A DNA stretch of 64,000 nt from Annulohypoxylon bovei var. microspora (taxonomy: Eukaryota; Ascomycota; Sordariomycetes; Xylariales; Hypoxylaceae), in assembly GCA_022836615.1 (NCBI GenBank), contig MU405222.1, positions 347,225 through 411,224 on the forward strand. The letters are read 5' to 3'. The notes under the pieces were generated by a model. The model did no database searches, was not told the DNA's origin, and saw only the letters and a program-made list of their open reading frames with translations. Shown in pieces: positions 36,983 to 48,308 of this stretch (within the stretch, counting starts at the first letter, position 1; each line of letters opens with the position of its first letter). A program made the translations under genes and the position numbers.

Positions 36983-37464
36983 CGCATTTTTCAAAAGGCT
37001 GCTAATTTATTGGCGTGACGCATTTCCTATCGCCTTTTTTTATTTTTTTTTTTATTTTTTTTATTTTTTTAAGATCTGAAGCTTCACCAGCCACTGACAT
37101 TATGTAGTAGGTATTGGGGGAAACGTGAAAAAAAAATGGGAAATAGGTATCTAGGTAGGTAGGTAAGCTGGGGGGTTAGATGGCCAGTCAGGTCGGTGCC
37201 GGTCCAGATGTTGTTTGGGGTTCAATTACAACAGTCGTGGTCAAATAAAGGATCTTATTGCATAGGTACCTCGGTATATATTATTATCTCGTTGGTCTTT
37301 AAACTACCTATAGGATTATCCATCTGTCCATTCACCGGCGGCCTCCTTCAAAATACTCAACTAATTGGATGTTCATGCTTCCCCCGACCGAGAAATTCCC
37401 AAGCCCCATATTTTGAACACTCCGACCAATAAAGGCAGAGTACCCAAGTTGTTGGTATGGTAGA
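36983..37464. other. Spacer between PNP_UDP and NACHT ORFs, with homopolymer tract
   Basis: Contains an almost pure T tract with single A interruptions at 37033-37070 and a CTAGGTAGGTAGGTAA motif at 37150-37165. A phase-matched GT donor (end of the PNP_UDP ORF) and an AG acceptor bracket this spacer; see the findings. Confidence 0.5.
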
Positions 37465-38415
37465 TTACTTATTTCGAGGCGCATTTTTGGGGGCTAAATA
37501 AGAAAGTAGCTCCTTAGCATAAGCGGCAGCTGCAGCTGCCGCATAATAGTGCCAGCCGTCGTTCTTGTGCGAGTCTCCGTAGTCGGAAATTCCGCGGATG
37601 GTGATACCAGTAAACTCCGTCATCAACCCAGCAGCCTCCATCTCAAAACAGAGGATATCGCCTAAATTGCGCACAGCCGCGTCTCTTTTGACAGCGCTTT
37701 TAAGGACGCTGTCGCCTGAGGCGATCAAGCCATAGTGTATCTGGGGTGCTTCAGATTCACGGGGTACCCTCCTGACAATTTTGGACCTATGGCAACTTTC
37801 GCATGAAGCGTAGGTGGAGTTATGTGGATAATCCGCCTTGAATAAGACGTCCGACCCAGCGCGCGGTCGTTTATAGACAGCAAGGCTCTGCTCCTTTCGC
37901 ACCATTGTTGATATAAACCCATTGATTTTATTCTCCTTAACTCGGTGGTCTGACCGCATTAACTCGATGGCGCTTCTCAAGTCAGCCGGCGGCGGCCACG
38001 AGAAACCCTTAAGGATGAAGTTGTCGGTGGTGTCCTTTCCCAGGTCGTATTGGACCACGCCGCCGTACTGTCCCTCGGGCATGCTCACAACCACATCGCC
38101 TAAGCGGATGTCATGTCTGGTAGGAACCCCGCCTCCAATACCCACGAAAAGTCGCCACTGGATACGACGAAAGGTTCTTGTCAAGTTCGCGGCCACGGTA
38201 GCGGCAGCACATTTCCCTTGAGTTCCGGGGAGGCATGCGAGCACGACGTTATGTCCGCTAAGTGTGCCAAAGACGTATGAATTCGAGTCTTCTGGCTCGC
38301 TCTCTAGGCTCGGATGTTCCTTTTCTAGCATATAACGAACAGCGCTCATCTCGAAGCTTATTGCACAGATGATAGCAACGGTATAATCATCGTGAGATCT
38401 TGAGTTTGATTGCAT
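37465..38415 (-). CDS. PNP_UDP-type nucleoside phosphorylase-like protein (NLR effector-domain type)
   Basis: Single ORF, 316 residues, apparently intact. The core follows the PNP/UDP phosphorylase (MTA/SAH nucleosidase-like) fold: DYTVAIICAISFEMSAVRYML at the start, LFVGIGGGVPT (phosphate-site loop), a receptor-type insert with a Cys pair (CESCHRSKIV), CFEMEAAGLM (nucleoside-binding Glu-Met-Glu) and IRGISDYGDSHKND near the end. In filamentous fungi this domain is one of the commonest N-terminal effector domains of NLRs, fused to NACHT or NB-ARC. Here it ends at a stop 480 bases before a NACHT ORF on the same strand. It could be a stand-alone enzyme, a split NLR partner, or the first exon of a fused gene. 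Confidence 0.85.
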   Translation of the reverse strand: MQSNSRSHDDYTVAIICAISFEMSAVRYMLEKEHPSLESEPEDSNSYVFGTLSGHNVVLACLPGTQGKCAAATVAANLTRTFRRIQWRLFVGIGGGVPTRHDIRLGDVVVSMPEGQYGGVVQYDLGKDTTDNFILKGFSWPPPADLRSAIELMRSDHRVKENKINGFISTMVRKEQSLAVYKRPRAGSDVLFKADYPHNSTYASCESCHRSKIVRRVPRESEAPQIHYGLIASGDSVLKSAVKRDAAVRNLGDILCFEMEAAGLMTEFTGITIRGISDYGDSHKNDGWHYYAAAAAAAYAKELLSYLAPKNAPRNK

Positions 38416-38916
38416 TTTGTTCTCCTTGACGCGTTAAATTGATAGAATTAGGGTAGCTTGTAAACTTGCTTGATCTCTATCTAGAAGATGAAACAATGTC
38501 AGAACAACCCCCGCGCGCTTACAGCCTGCCTCACGACATAATTTGGGAGGCCAGGTAGGTCGCCGCACTGCCACGATAAGTCAGCAGACACCCCCTGCTA
38601 TATGTTAGATATTAAGTCCATCATTACTCAAATCGAAATATCTGTTGGTTACCCTGAAATCCATATTTCCTTAACTGGAAGTTGTCCTTAGGCGGGGTTT
38701 ACTATTAGGTAGAATACGGGTTTTTATTAGTTAATAGTCAGGTGAGTATTTCTTTATTTATTAAACCTTGCTTGAGGATGGCTGCCAGTGAAGGGGACAT
38801 TTCCTTCTACTAGAAGCCACTCCTTATGTTACGGTAAAACGCGAGACCCCTGCCGGCCATACAGTTACAATGGTTTATATACATGACACCTTAGCCAACC
38901 AATTTCTTAACTCCCT
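38416..38916. other. Intergenic
   Basis: Promoter side of the PNP_UDP gene and 3' side of the coiled-coil gene. No gene is supported. Confidence 0.5.
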
Positions 38917-39189
38917 TCATAGTTTCTCCTCTAGGTCTTCCTTCTCCTTCTCTAGCTTCTTTCGCTCCTCTTTGGCCTCTTCGTATTTCTCCTTCGCATC
39001 CTGCCTACTAGATGCGGACATCGCTTCGTCCAGATAATCTTCGAGTCGATCCTCGCGTGCTTGCGCCTCTCGAATGAGAGGGCCGAGCTCATTGAGCCTC
39101 TTGTTGATTTCCTCCGTGGTAGGCATCTCTTCTATGGCCCCAAATGCTTTCGGTGGTCGGGAACCTTGGGATAGGCAACTCAAGGCCAA
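38917..39189 (-). CDS. Small coiled-coil protein, unknown
   Basis: ORF of 90 residues. From residue 22 (second in-frame Met) onward it is strongly charged and heptad-like: EEINKRLNELGPLI, then KEKYEEAKEERKKLEKEKED, a clear helical coiled coil in two segments. The first 21 residues are less convincing. A CCATAG acceptor-like site just before the second Met allows the alternative that translation starts there (69 residues) or that an upstream exon exists. No signal peptide or membrane segment. Function unknown; it lies upstream of the PNP_UDP gene on the same strand. Confidence 0.5.
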   Translation of the reverse strand: MALSCLSQGSRPPKAFGAIEEMPTTEEINKRLNELGPLIREAQAREDRLEDYLDEAMSASSRQDAKEKYEEAKEERKKLEKEKEDLEEKL

Positions 39190-39912
39190 TAATATGGTTT
39201 TCTTGAAGAAATCTACTTGAAGAACGAGGAGCCTGCTAGTCTTTAGAGTTATTGGAAGTCTCTAAAATAAACTGTGTTATCGTTGTCGGCTTGGTTGCCA
39301 GATCGTGTGGCAAGATATTGTGTTTCTTTAGTTGATTGACGTTGCTGGTGCTCTATGAACAGGAGAGAGCAATGGAAGCAGACACAACTCTTTTAAGTAT
39401 TAAATATTCTATAATTATGACTTTGATTCATGAATACTTGTGACGTGGGCAATCGTACCATGATTCAAACAATGCCATCACAATACATATTGCCTCCATT
39501 GTTTGGACTTGTTAAGATCATAATCCGATATGAATAGCAAACTCAATGTATCATTAACTAGCAAGTACACCGAGAGGCCCATAACAAGTACCTGGTGTTT
39601 ATTGCAATTTACATACAAGGTAAGTTTGACAAGTCTTAAATTGTCTTCGTTGATGTATTCATCTTGAATATTAGGTAAAATAGTGAAGGGCACCAAGCCA
39701 CCTACTTTTTGATATACAAATTTATTATGTCCAAACTAAGTCCCAACTAAATATGTGGGGAGAAACGACTTTCTACCTGTCTGTTAACCTCCAAACCGAT
39801 AGAATACAATTATATGCAGCATTCTAATAAATTCCAATGTTTTCCATCTCATCGTAGAACAACTTCTTCCGACCTTCCCGATTTTATCCTCCCATTCCAT
39901 CGACTTTTTAAT
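39190..39912. other. Intergenic
   Basis: AT-rich with no convincing ORF. The small minus-strand ORF at 39478-39696 has no recognisable feature. Confidence 0.45.
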
Positions 39913-40239
39913 CTACCTAGGTACCGGGACGCCTAGAATACCCAAGCACTCCTCGTATACCTCGACAATGTGATCGATGTGACTTTCAATTTGGTCGCAT
40001 TTTCTGGAAGCATCCCCCGGCGAGCAACCGTCAATTTCTGAAAAGAGACGACCCATTCCAATAAAATTCGCTCCAAGAGCCAGTGTCTTTCTGTTGAGCT
40101 CTGTCACCAAGGCAATCTCAGCTGTGCCCATATTGCCTGTCGTAATTTCCCTGAGGGCTTCAACATATGTTTCCCCGATCCTCTTGTAACGTGCCTCCTT
40201 TTCTTGGATTTGCTGCATGTGTTCCTCTTGGGTGGCCAT
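39913..40239 (-). CDS. Small helical protein, unknown
   Basis: Single ORF of 108 residues with a mixed, amphipathic-helical composition (MATQEEHMQQIQEKEARYKR at the start). Two Cys lie in the middle region (GCSPGDASRKC) and one near the end. No signal peptide. The balanced composition and the good start suggest a real gene, but I do not recognise a family. It is the most upstream member of the run of six minus-strand genes that includes the NLR pieces. Confidence 0.55.
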   Translation of the reverse strand: MATQEEHMQQIQEKEARYKRIGETYVEALREITTGNMGTAEIALVTELNRKTLALGANFIGMGRLFSEIDGCSPGDASRKCDQIESHIDHIVEVYEECLGILGVPVPR

Positions 40240-42203
40240 GTTTCGATGCTAGGGCTGTGAAAAGCCTGAAGAGAAGTATGATCGTTGCTGCTTAGGTATT
40301 GTGAAGTAAAATGGCGTTCCTTAAGTTGTGAGGCTGCTTGGAGAAGATATATGGCGGTAATTTGGTGGTAGTGTGCTGGGGAAGTCTAGAATTGATAGGT
40401 GGTGGGAAAAATTAGTAGCACTTAAAGGTTCTTACTGAGCTTATTTATATGTACCGAGTTTTTGATTTAGCAGCTATTGTGAATTGTTCCATGATAATTT
40501 CTACAAGACATTACGGCTGAAGAACTTTTAGTCAGTTAAGGAGTCAGTTTGAGGCGTAAGTATTCTATTTTAAAATGTCTAGGTAGGTATCTGGTTTAGG
40601 CGTTCATTTTTACAATACCGCTTACTTAATATTCAGTGATTAGAATTTGTATGTAATAGAAGTTATCTGCAGCGTGTAAATAATGTGTTGGTGGTGGGTA
40701 AACGATGAATCAGAAGCAAATGTGTTATGGTCAGGGCTTGTGGGTGATAATATTCGATGTAGTTTGATAGTTCCTTGGTCATTAATGCCTACCTAGCCAT
40801 AATTATATGATAATTGTCTAGGCAGTATTGTTATTCATGAATTATTAGATTATTTTGTATTTATATCATGATTTAACTGGATACCTAGGTAGGTTACTCT
40901 CACTAAACTTGCCTGTCTTTTATGGTATACTTTCTAGGTACCTATGTTATATACCTAGTACTGAGTGAGTATGGACAATCTATCATTTCAACTAATAAGG
41001 GTCAGATTGTTCCTATGTGTCAGAGATCTGGTCTGTTGGAGGATTAGTTATCGAGGGTCTGGGTAGATCAGAGTCCGGTCCACTAGGTTGGTGGCCGATC
41101 CTGGGACAGAATATCATAATCCATAGCGAGTACTTGACTAGTATTGTATTATATAGACTTAGAGCTCCTTACATAACAACGTCATTGTACCCTTAGACGT
41201 ATCCATGGTCTGCATCGCGATTCGCGATAGTATGGCTGTCATAGTATTAGCTGTCAGATCCTTATGTATTCTCTTCAACATCAGATCTGCTAGTTCGCGT
41301 ATTTAGCACCTAACTTTTACTGTTACCAAAGCTTTTACACGAGATTTAGGGAGTGAAAAGACATGAAAGATTCTTAATCGTAGGCGTCCAATAGGTACCT
41401 AGGTACGGTCTGATGCTTACCTAATATATGTACCCCTCAAGGTCCACGGTTTCACAGGTGCTGGCACCTGCACCATCTAAGTAGTATTAGGTAAGGCAGC
41501 TGCATCCCGGGCCATGATGTGGGGTTTACTTATGTAATCAAAGAAGCTTCCAAGCTCCAGGTTGCTTAGGTCAACATTGAACCCCACCCCCACCTTCTTG
41601 ACCTTCAGCGCCTACGATCATTCAACATTCACATTCTCGTACACAATTCACCTTCATCATAACGCTGCCAAATAATTTTGCTCTCTCTACAAACTTCACC
41701 AATTTCCTCGTTTCAGCCGGCGAAACTCTTTCCAAAAGCATGCGTCTGAATCAGGAAAGTCCTTGATAGTTTGATTTCCTTTCCACCTTCTTTTTGCGAC
41801 GTTGGTTCCTTAAAACGTCTATCCTATTTTATGAAGGTTATTAAGGTACGCGACAAGGTGCCTGAGGTGCCTGACTGGTCCCTATTTGTCGTGTGCTTTC
41901 CTTATTGACTTCTCGCTAGGGATATCTGCATTCAGTTTATTTTAAGCACTGCGTTCCTCTATTAACATCCTATTACGTACCTTAATCCCAGCCGATTTTG
42001 AGGCGAACGTCTCTATATCGCGGGGACCTGGGATCGAGTCTGGACGGTAGCTACTTATCTCTCCGACACCTTTCATTTTATGTGCAGTACTTACGAGATA
42101 TATTCAGGATTCTAGGCTTGCTCCTCGACGCCTCTCTACCTTTACCTTCACATCCATAATTTCCAACAACACTCTAGACGACAACCCCTCCACTCCGCTC
42201 ATC
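40240..42203. other. Intergenic with repeat relic; CAND1 leader
   Basis: AT-rich DNA with several CCTAGG-type motifs (40588, 40885, 40937, 41393) and the relic at 41020-41170. The last few hundred bases before 42204 are pyrimidine-rich and probably the CAND1 5' UTR. Confidence 0.5.
41020..41170 (+). repeat. Degenerate dispersed repeat, copy B
   Basis: Counterpart of 22525-22670 (same orientation, same block order, tail ATAGACTTAGAG). It is heavily diverged and has no ORF. Probably a decayed transposon terminus. Confidence 0.45.
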
Positions 42204-45200
42204 ATGGCGTCTTCATCCACCGCCGTTAATAACCCCAACCCTCAAAACATCATCTCTCTCCTGTCTAAGATGGCAGATCAAGATCCCGACTACCGGTTCA
42301 TGTCCCTGAATGATATGCAGCAGATCCTCATGAATCAAAAGGCACACTTTCTAGCTCACGATTACAACACTTCGTCGCGGATGATGGACTGTATCGTGAG
42401 GGCGTTGGACGACCAAAACGGCGAGGTGCAGAACTTAGCAGTCAAGTGGTAAGGATATAACATCAACCCTGAGCTTCAGCTAGTACTAACAACTATATAA
42501 TAGCATTGGCCCATTAGTCACTAAGATTCCTATTGCCGTCCTTACTTCAATGCTGGATAAGCTCAGCACGATGGAGATTAAAAACGCGGTTGACAATTCT
42601 ATCCAATCTATGGCCCTGCGAAATGCTATCACGTCAGTTGCCAGACCTGTGCGAGGCGTCACCCCTTCTCAAGACGTGATCCAAACCTACACAGTCATCA
42701 GTCGCATCCTTATCCCACGAATACTTGGCTATTCGCCCCCCAACCATCCAACTGGCGAGCCACGCGGAATACTGGACAGGACTAAAGAACCTGATGGCGA
42801 ATATGTCGATGTACTTATCGAGGTCGTTCGATGCTTCGGTCCCCTGTTGCAGTCGCTAGAAGTTGAGAAGCTGCAAGATGTTGTGGTCCAAGTGCTGGAG
42901 AAAGAGTCCACGCCCTCCTCCGTCAAGAAACGAGCGGTTGTTGCTCTTGCTATCCTTGCGCCTTATCTTACAACTGAAATTCTTGATGGTTTTGTCACAA
43001 AGCTTCAGAAGACTCTCCAACAACCCAAAGTTAGCCCGGTAATACGTCGTCTGTACATATCCATTATGAGCTCTCTTGCTCGATCGATTCCTTACAAATT
43101 TGGCGAGTATTTGCCGCAGGTTATCGACCTGGTCTTATCTCCCTTGAGCCAAGAGGAGTTACAGAGCCGGCTCGACGCCCTCAGCGAGGGCAACGACCAA
43201 CTGCATCCAGAATTTAATGAAATTCGAGAGACCGCTTTAGTCGCACTTGAATCGTTTCTCACTTCTTGTGGTCTGCAGATGAGAGATTACACTGATAAGG
43301 TCATTGCTGCATGCCTCCGTTACCTGAAATTCGACCCCAACTATGCAGTTGACGAAGATGAAGAGATGGATGAGAACGAAGATTCCGACGTCGAGAATGA
43401 GAGTGATGAAGACAATGAGTTTGAAGACGATGATGGTTTCGAAGACGACGACGATCCAAGCTGGAAGGTCCGCAGATGCGCTGCAAAAGCGTTGTATACC
43501 CTAATTTCGATGCGTAGTGCCGACCTATTGGAAAAGGGGACCCTATACCAAGACATTGCTGCCCCGTTGGTCAGGCGCTTTGACGAACGGGAAGAGAGTG
43601 TTCGTCTTGAAGTCATCAGCACCGTATCTCTGCTGATTCGCAAGACCGGTGAAGGCGTAATTAAGTCTATCTCGGCCGATGACGAGCTTGTCCCTTCTCT
43701 CGGGGAGAATCGAAAACGCCGGAGGCAGAGCAGCGGTGGAGTCGCATATACTAACAAGGCGCCCTACCTTGGAGCGACTGGCCTTACCTCGCCTGCTCGC
43801 GAATCAGTTCCGCCGACCGGGCCACGCGCCGATCTTCAGAAAATCACCCCGCAGATCGTCAAAGCGGCTACGAAGCTGCTAAAAGGCAAGCAGATCGCTA
43901 CGAAGCAAGCAATTGTCAATCTGCTAGACGATTTGATTCTGGTACAAAATGGCGGCTTGTCCGACTATTTTGACCAAGTTATGCAGCCGATAATCGACGT
44001 GACTAAAGGCATGACGGGAGGTGCTAGTTCAACGTCGATGACTTTATCAGGTGCTGCATCAGCTACTGCTACGACACTAAGAGTAGTGGTTCTTCACTTT
44101 ACGAGCGACATAGTGAAGACCCATTCATCTAGCTTATTCCAGCGCTACCTTGATAGTATCGTTGCTGGAGTGGTATCTGCCGTTCGTGACCGATTTTACA
44201 AGATTTCTAGCGAGGCTATCCGGACAGCAGAGGAACTGGTTAAGGCTATAACGCCTCCCAGAGCTAGACTTACGATCCAGAAGTATAAACCAGAATTGCA
44301 GAAGTTGTACGATATTATACTAGATCGTGCTTCAGCAGCCGACGCCGACACCGAGGTGCGTCAGAAGGCTATTCAAGCACTTGGGACATTGATCTCAAGA
44401 ACATCGTCTTCGGACGGAATCGCCTTAATTCCTGCCGATAAGCGCCAGGATGCATTGGATCTGCTTTTAGACCGCCTGCGAAACGAAACAACGCGTTTAC
44501 ACGCCGTACGAGCGATCGATAACGTTGCGGCGCATTCCTCAACGCCGGGGAGTCTCGATCCAGCGTGGATCGAGAAAGTCACGTTGGAACTCTGCAGTCA
44601 GCTGCGAAAGTCAAACCGTGCTCTCCGGGGTGCCAGCATTCAAGCCTTGCAGCACCTAGTTCTTAGCCCAGTGGTAAAGGGTCAGATTCAAGCAACCACA
44701 GCTACTGCCATTGTAGTTGCAATTCTACCCGTTATCAATGCGAACGATATTTACCTCTTGAGCCCAGCCCTGCTAATTGTTGCTCAATTGCAGCTGGAGC
44801 ACCCTCAGATAGTATCGTCGGCTATTTTTATCGCAGCTATCTGTGACCTTCTTAAGAAGAACGTCGGCGGCTTGGCCCTAGAGTCCTTGGTAGCCCTCGT
44901 GACTAACGTCGGCTTAAGTGGTATGGGAAAGCCCTTGATGAATGGGGTACTGCGAGTTGGCGTAGCAGGCGATCCAACTGTTGTTGGAAAAGTCGCCGGG
45001 GCCTTATTCGTCGCAAGCGATGGTCAGGTCGGTGTGAATGTTGAGAGCTTCGTCGACGAGCTTAACAAGTCTAGCAGATTGACACCGCCCGACACTGCTC
45101 GACAAAGTCTCGCATTAGCTATCCTAGGGGAGATTGGTCTACGATTGGGGGCAAAGTCTCACCTTACGCCTAGTATTTTCCTGGAGCAATTCCACGATGA

Positions 45201-46433
45201 GCCGGACAAGGTATCAGTGTCTGCCGCCGTCGCTTTAGGCCGTGCAGGTGCGGGAAATATGTCTGCATTCCTACCAACCATTCTGAGCACAATCAGGAAG
45301 CCGGGCTGCCAACAGTATCTGCTTCTCCAATCCATCCGGGAAATTCTCCACCAGGCTATCGCGTCGTCGGCTGATATCAGTTCGTACGAGAACGAGATTT
45401 GGCTATTGCTGTTCGCGGCGTCTCAAATTGACGATAACCGGGCGATCTGTGCGGAGTGTATAGGACGACTGGCTATAATGGAGCCTAAGACTTACATCCC
45501 CAAACTCCAGGTATGTTTTCGTGATCTTGCCATTGAATAAATACTGATCTTCATAGGAACTTCTCGGAGACAAATCACCAGTCTTTAGAGGCGTGGCTGT
45601 ACAAGCCCTTCGATACACATTGCCGGATAGTGATGAGCAGTTCGATCTAATGCTCAAGACAGTGCTGGTGGACATGCTCTTGAGAGTTTTGAAGGATGAG
45701 GATATGGAAATCCGCCGTATCGGCATGACAACACTGAATTCGGCAGCCCACAACAAGCCCGACCTAATCCTGCCGCATCTTGGCGAACTGATACCTTATG
45801 TCATAACCGAATCTATCATCAAGCCAGAGCTTATCCGTGAGGTTCAGATGGGACCATTTAAACATCTCGTGGACGACGGATTGGAGGTTCGCAAGGTAAG
45901 TTCGTGGTGGAGGAGATCTATTTTCAAAGAGACAGGTTGCTAATTAATATATCTAGAGCGCGTATGAGACATTGTATGCTCTTATGGAGACAGCATTTTC
46001 TCGCATTAGCTCACTTGAGTTTTATGACCGAATTATCGCCGGCCTCAATGACGAGAATGACATTCGGTCTCTTTGCAATCTTATGCTTAGCAAGCTGATT
46101 GTCATTGACCCCGAGGAGAGCACGCGTCGCCTCGACACGGTAGCGGAATGCTACAGAAAGACTTTATCGACCAAGCTTAGGGACGGGGCGGTAAAGCAGG
46201 AAGTCGAGAAGCAAGAGGAGGCTATTAAGAGTGTGCTGCGCGTCACTCTTCTTCTTGTGGAGAAGACCAAGACCACGCTACCGGGTGTTGCCGGACCTGG
46301 TAGCGCGGGTCAAGCCCAGGTGCAACAGTCAGTGCAGAATCCCATTTGGCAGCAGTACTGGGAATGGGTCAACAAGGACTTTGAGCGCCAGCTTAAGACA
46401 CTGCGCGAAGAGAACAAGGAGATGGCCATGTGA
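42204..46433 (+). CDS. CAND1: Cullin-associated NEDD8-dissociated protein 1 (CAND1/TIP120)
   Basis: Four exons: 42204-42448, 42504-45510, 45557-45895, 45957-46433; 4068 nt, 1355 residues. Introns are 55, 46 and 61 nt. The N-terminus (LLSKMADQDPDYRFMSLNDM) and the joined VKCIGPLVTKIP segment are characteristic of CAND1, an all-HEAT-repeat solenoid that wraps around unneddylated cullin-Rbx1 and exchanges SCF substrate receptors. An acidic loop (Glu/Asp-rich, residues about 365-400), followed by DDPSWKVRRCAAKAL, is present as in the family. The second half contains the expected LRKSNRALRGASIQAL repeats and the C-terminal IWQQYWEWVNKDFE. No defect is seen. Confidence 0.94.
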
Positions 46434-47476
46434 GGTGGGGTATAGTATTGCATTGAGAGAGACTCGGGGCAGAAATATCTGCGACACCGCGACGATTCAC
46501 CGATAGTTACTGCACGGAGAGGCTCTTGACTTCCGACTGTTAGCTATTGGCACGTAACTTTTAAGTTGCCTACTCTGCGGGTGCCATACCAAAGGACGAA
46601 AGCTGCAAGATTTGTACATAGGCACCTGCTCATAGCTATTGCATCGCATTGCATTGTAAGAAAACATTTCGTAATTCGTTGTCGTGCTGTGATGGATCGT
46701 GAAGTTCACCTAAGTCGGAAGCAAAGAGAGCTATGACTAAATTGCTCTAATAAACTAGGATAGATTAGTTTTAATGACGTTGATAAAAAGGTAACGCTTG
46801 ATGAAAGTGGTTCTGTCTTTAACCGGGATGCCGGGGATAGCCCCACACAAGCTCCGAGTATACATGTATGCTGCTAGGTAGGTACCTGAGACTTGCGTAC
46901 ATGTAGGTGATGAGTTCAATATTTTGTGAGTAATGGATAGGTAACTTTAAGAAAGATCGGAGCAATTGGTGCGAGAAATTTCCAAATATACCGCACTTAA
47001 GGTTAATATGTTATGTAAGTAAACTTAGGTTAACTAGTTAGATACATTTTTATTTATATCTTACTTAAACCTCATCTTCATTGTCTACCTACATATCCTT
47101 TCTCGTGGTAGGCTCGATTCCCGGAATACTACGACGGACAGCGGACAGGACGGAATACCTCGGTATTGCTGTATACATGTAGGCAAAAAGTAACGCAATT
47201 ATCGAGCCGACCGACTTACATAAGAGACAATTGCATTCTTCTTTGCCAAGTACATGTATTACACATACATTCGCAGGAATCCTACAAACATCCATTACGC
47301 CTCGATTCTGCGGTACTCTGCGAGCCACCCAAAGGGCAATTGACTTACCTACTTACCTACATACATACCACTTACAAGGAATATTCGACTTGGACCTACA
47401 GATATCTATCTCTCTGATTATACCTAGATCGTCGGCAAACGGAACCTGGAATACATACCGAACATAGGACGCAGTC
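46434..47476. other. Intergenic
   Basis: CAND1 3' region, then AT-rich DNA with a CTAGGTAGGTACC motif at 46876-46888. Small ORFs are not supported. Confidence 0.5.
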
Positions 47477-48308
47477 ATGTCGACATCTCGCGCATTCACC
47501 TCTGCCCTGCGCACCGTCTCCAGACGAGCCGCGCAGGCACCCGCGAGCCGGAAACTAGCCGTGCGCTCAGCTACCCGGAGAGGCTACGCGAGCAGCGGCC
47601 ACGGCGGCAGCGCGGGCGCGGAGAAGTCGAGCGACATGCCCTGGTGAGTCTTTTCTCGCTTCCGTTCGTCCGCCTACCGAGGGCGGACGTAAGCATTCCG
47701 GGGGAGGGGAGGGGAGGGAATTGGCAGGCCAATTGGAGGTGGGAGGAGGATCGGGGTTGTCCCGATCGTATGTTTCGGCAAACTTATGTTGATGTGGAAG
47801 GCTGACATATTGTTCTGCGAACCACAGGCTCATCGCATCCGTCGGCGTCACCGTCACGGGCGTAGCATGGCTGTTCGCAGGCCCGTCCAAGAAGGCCTCC
47901 GCGCACCACGACTCCGCCGCCGCGCACCACGAGCCTGAACCTGAACCCGGGCCCGAGCCCGCCGAGCCCGCCGAGTCTGAGTCCCCGGAAACCCCACCCC
48001 CATCACCGTCCTCAGAGCCCGAGTCCGGAACCGAATCTAAGCCCAAATCCAACTCCCAAGCCGCAAACGCCAGCTCCCAGACGGGCCAGAAGGTACCGCC
48101 GCCGCCGGCGGACAACAGCGACCTGGCGACGGACTACGAGGCCAAGAAGGCGGCGCACGAGGACTACAAGGGCATGGTCGAGCGGAAGGACACGCGCGCC
48201 GCGACCAGCTCGAGCGACGTCCCGAGCAAGAAGACCGCGGCCGAGCACCCGCGCGAGGACCCGCAGAGGGGCGAGGGCGAGGGGGTTAAGAAGGGCGGGC
48301 CGGAGTGA
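47477..48308 (+). CDS. Predicted mitochondrial single-pass membrane protein, unknown
   Basis: Two exons: 47477-47643 and 47828-48308 (184-nt intron, GTGAGT/CACAG), 648 nt, 215 residues. Residues 1-40 are rich in Arg, Ala and Ser and lack acidic residues: a strong mitochondrial presequence. One hydrophobic segment (LIASVGVTVTGVAWLFAG, about 57-74) follows directly after the splice site. The rest is polar and low-complexity, with Glu/Pro repeats (about 87-115) and a charged Lys/Glu tail ending GGPE. The arrangement suggests an inner-membrane protein with a disordered tail. I do not recognise a named family. A 182-residue antisense ORF over exon 2 and the intron is a composition shadow. Confidence 0.72.
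47667..47718 (+). other. Hairpin and G-quadruplex-type motif inside intron
   Basis: Within the intron of the mitochondrial protein gene, CGTCCGCC (47667-47674) and GGCGGACG (47682-47689) form a perfect 8-bp stem with a 7-nt loop. Immediately downstream, at about 47699-47718, four G-runs of three or more are separated by single A, a textbook G4 pattern on the transcript strand. Confidence 0.6.

Noticed and set aside
47100..47130. TCGATTCCC resembling a tRNA T-loop
   Set aside because: The flanking arms do not pair and no cloverleaf could be drawn.
47567..48115. 182-codon minus-strand ORF over the mitochondrial protein gene
   Set aside because: The translation is Gly/Ser/Asp low-complexity produced by antisense of Glu/Pro-rich codons; the plus strand has presequence, splice sites and membrane segment.
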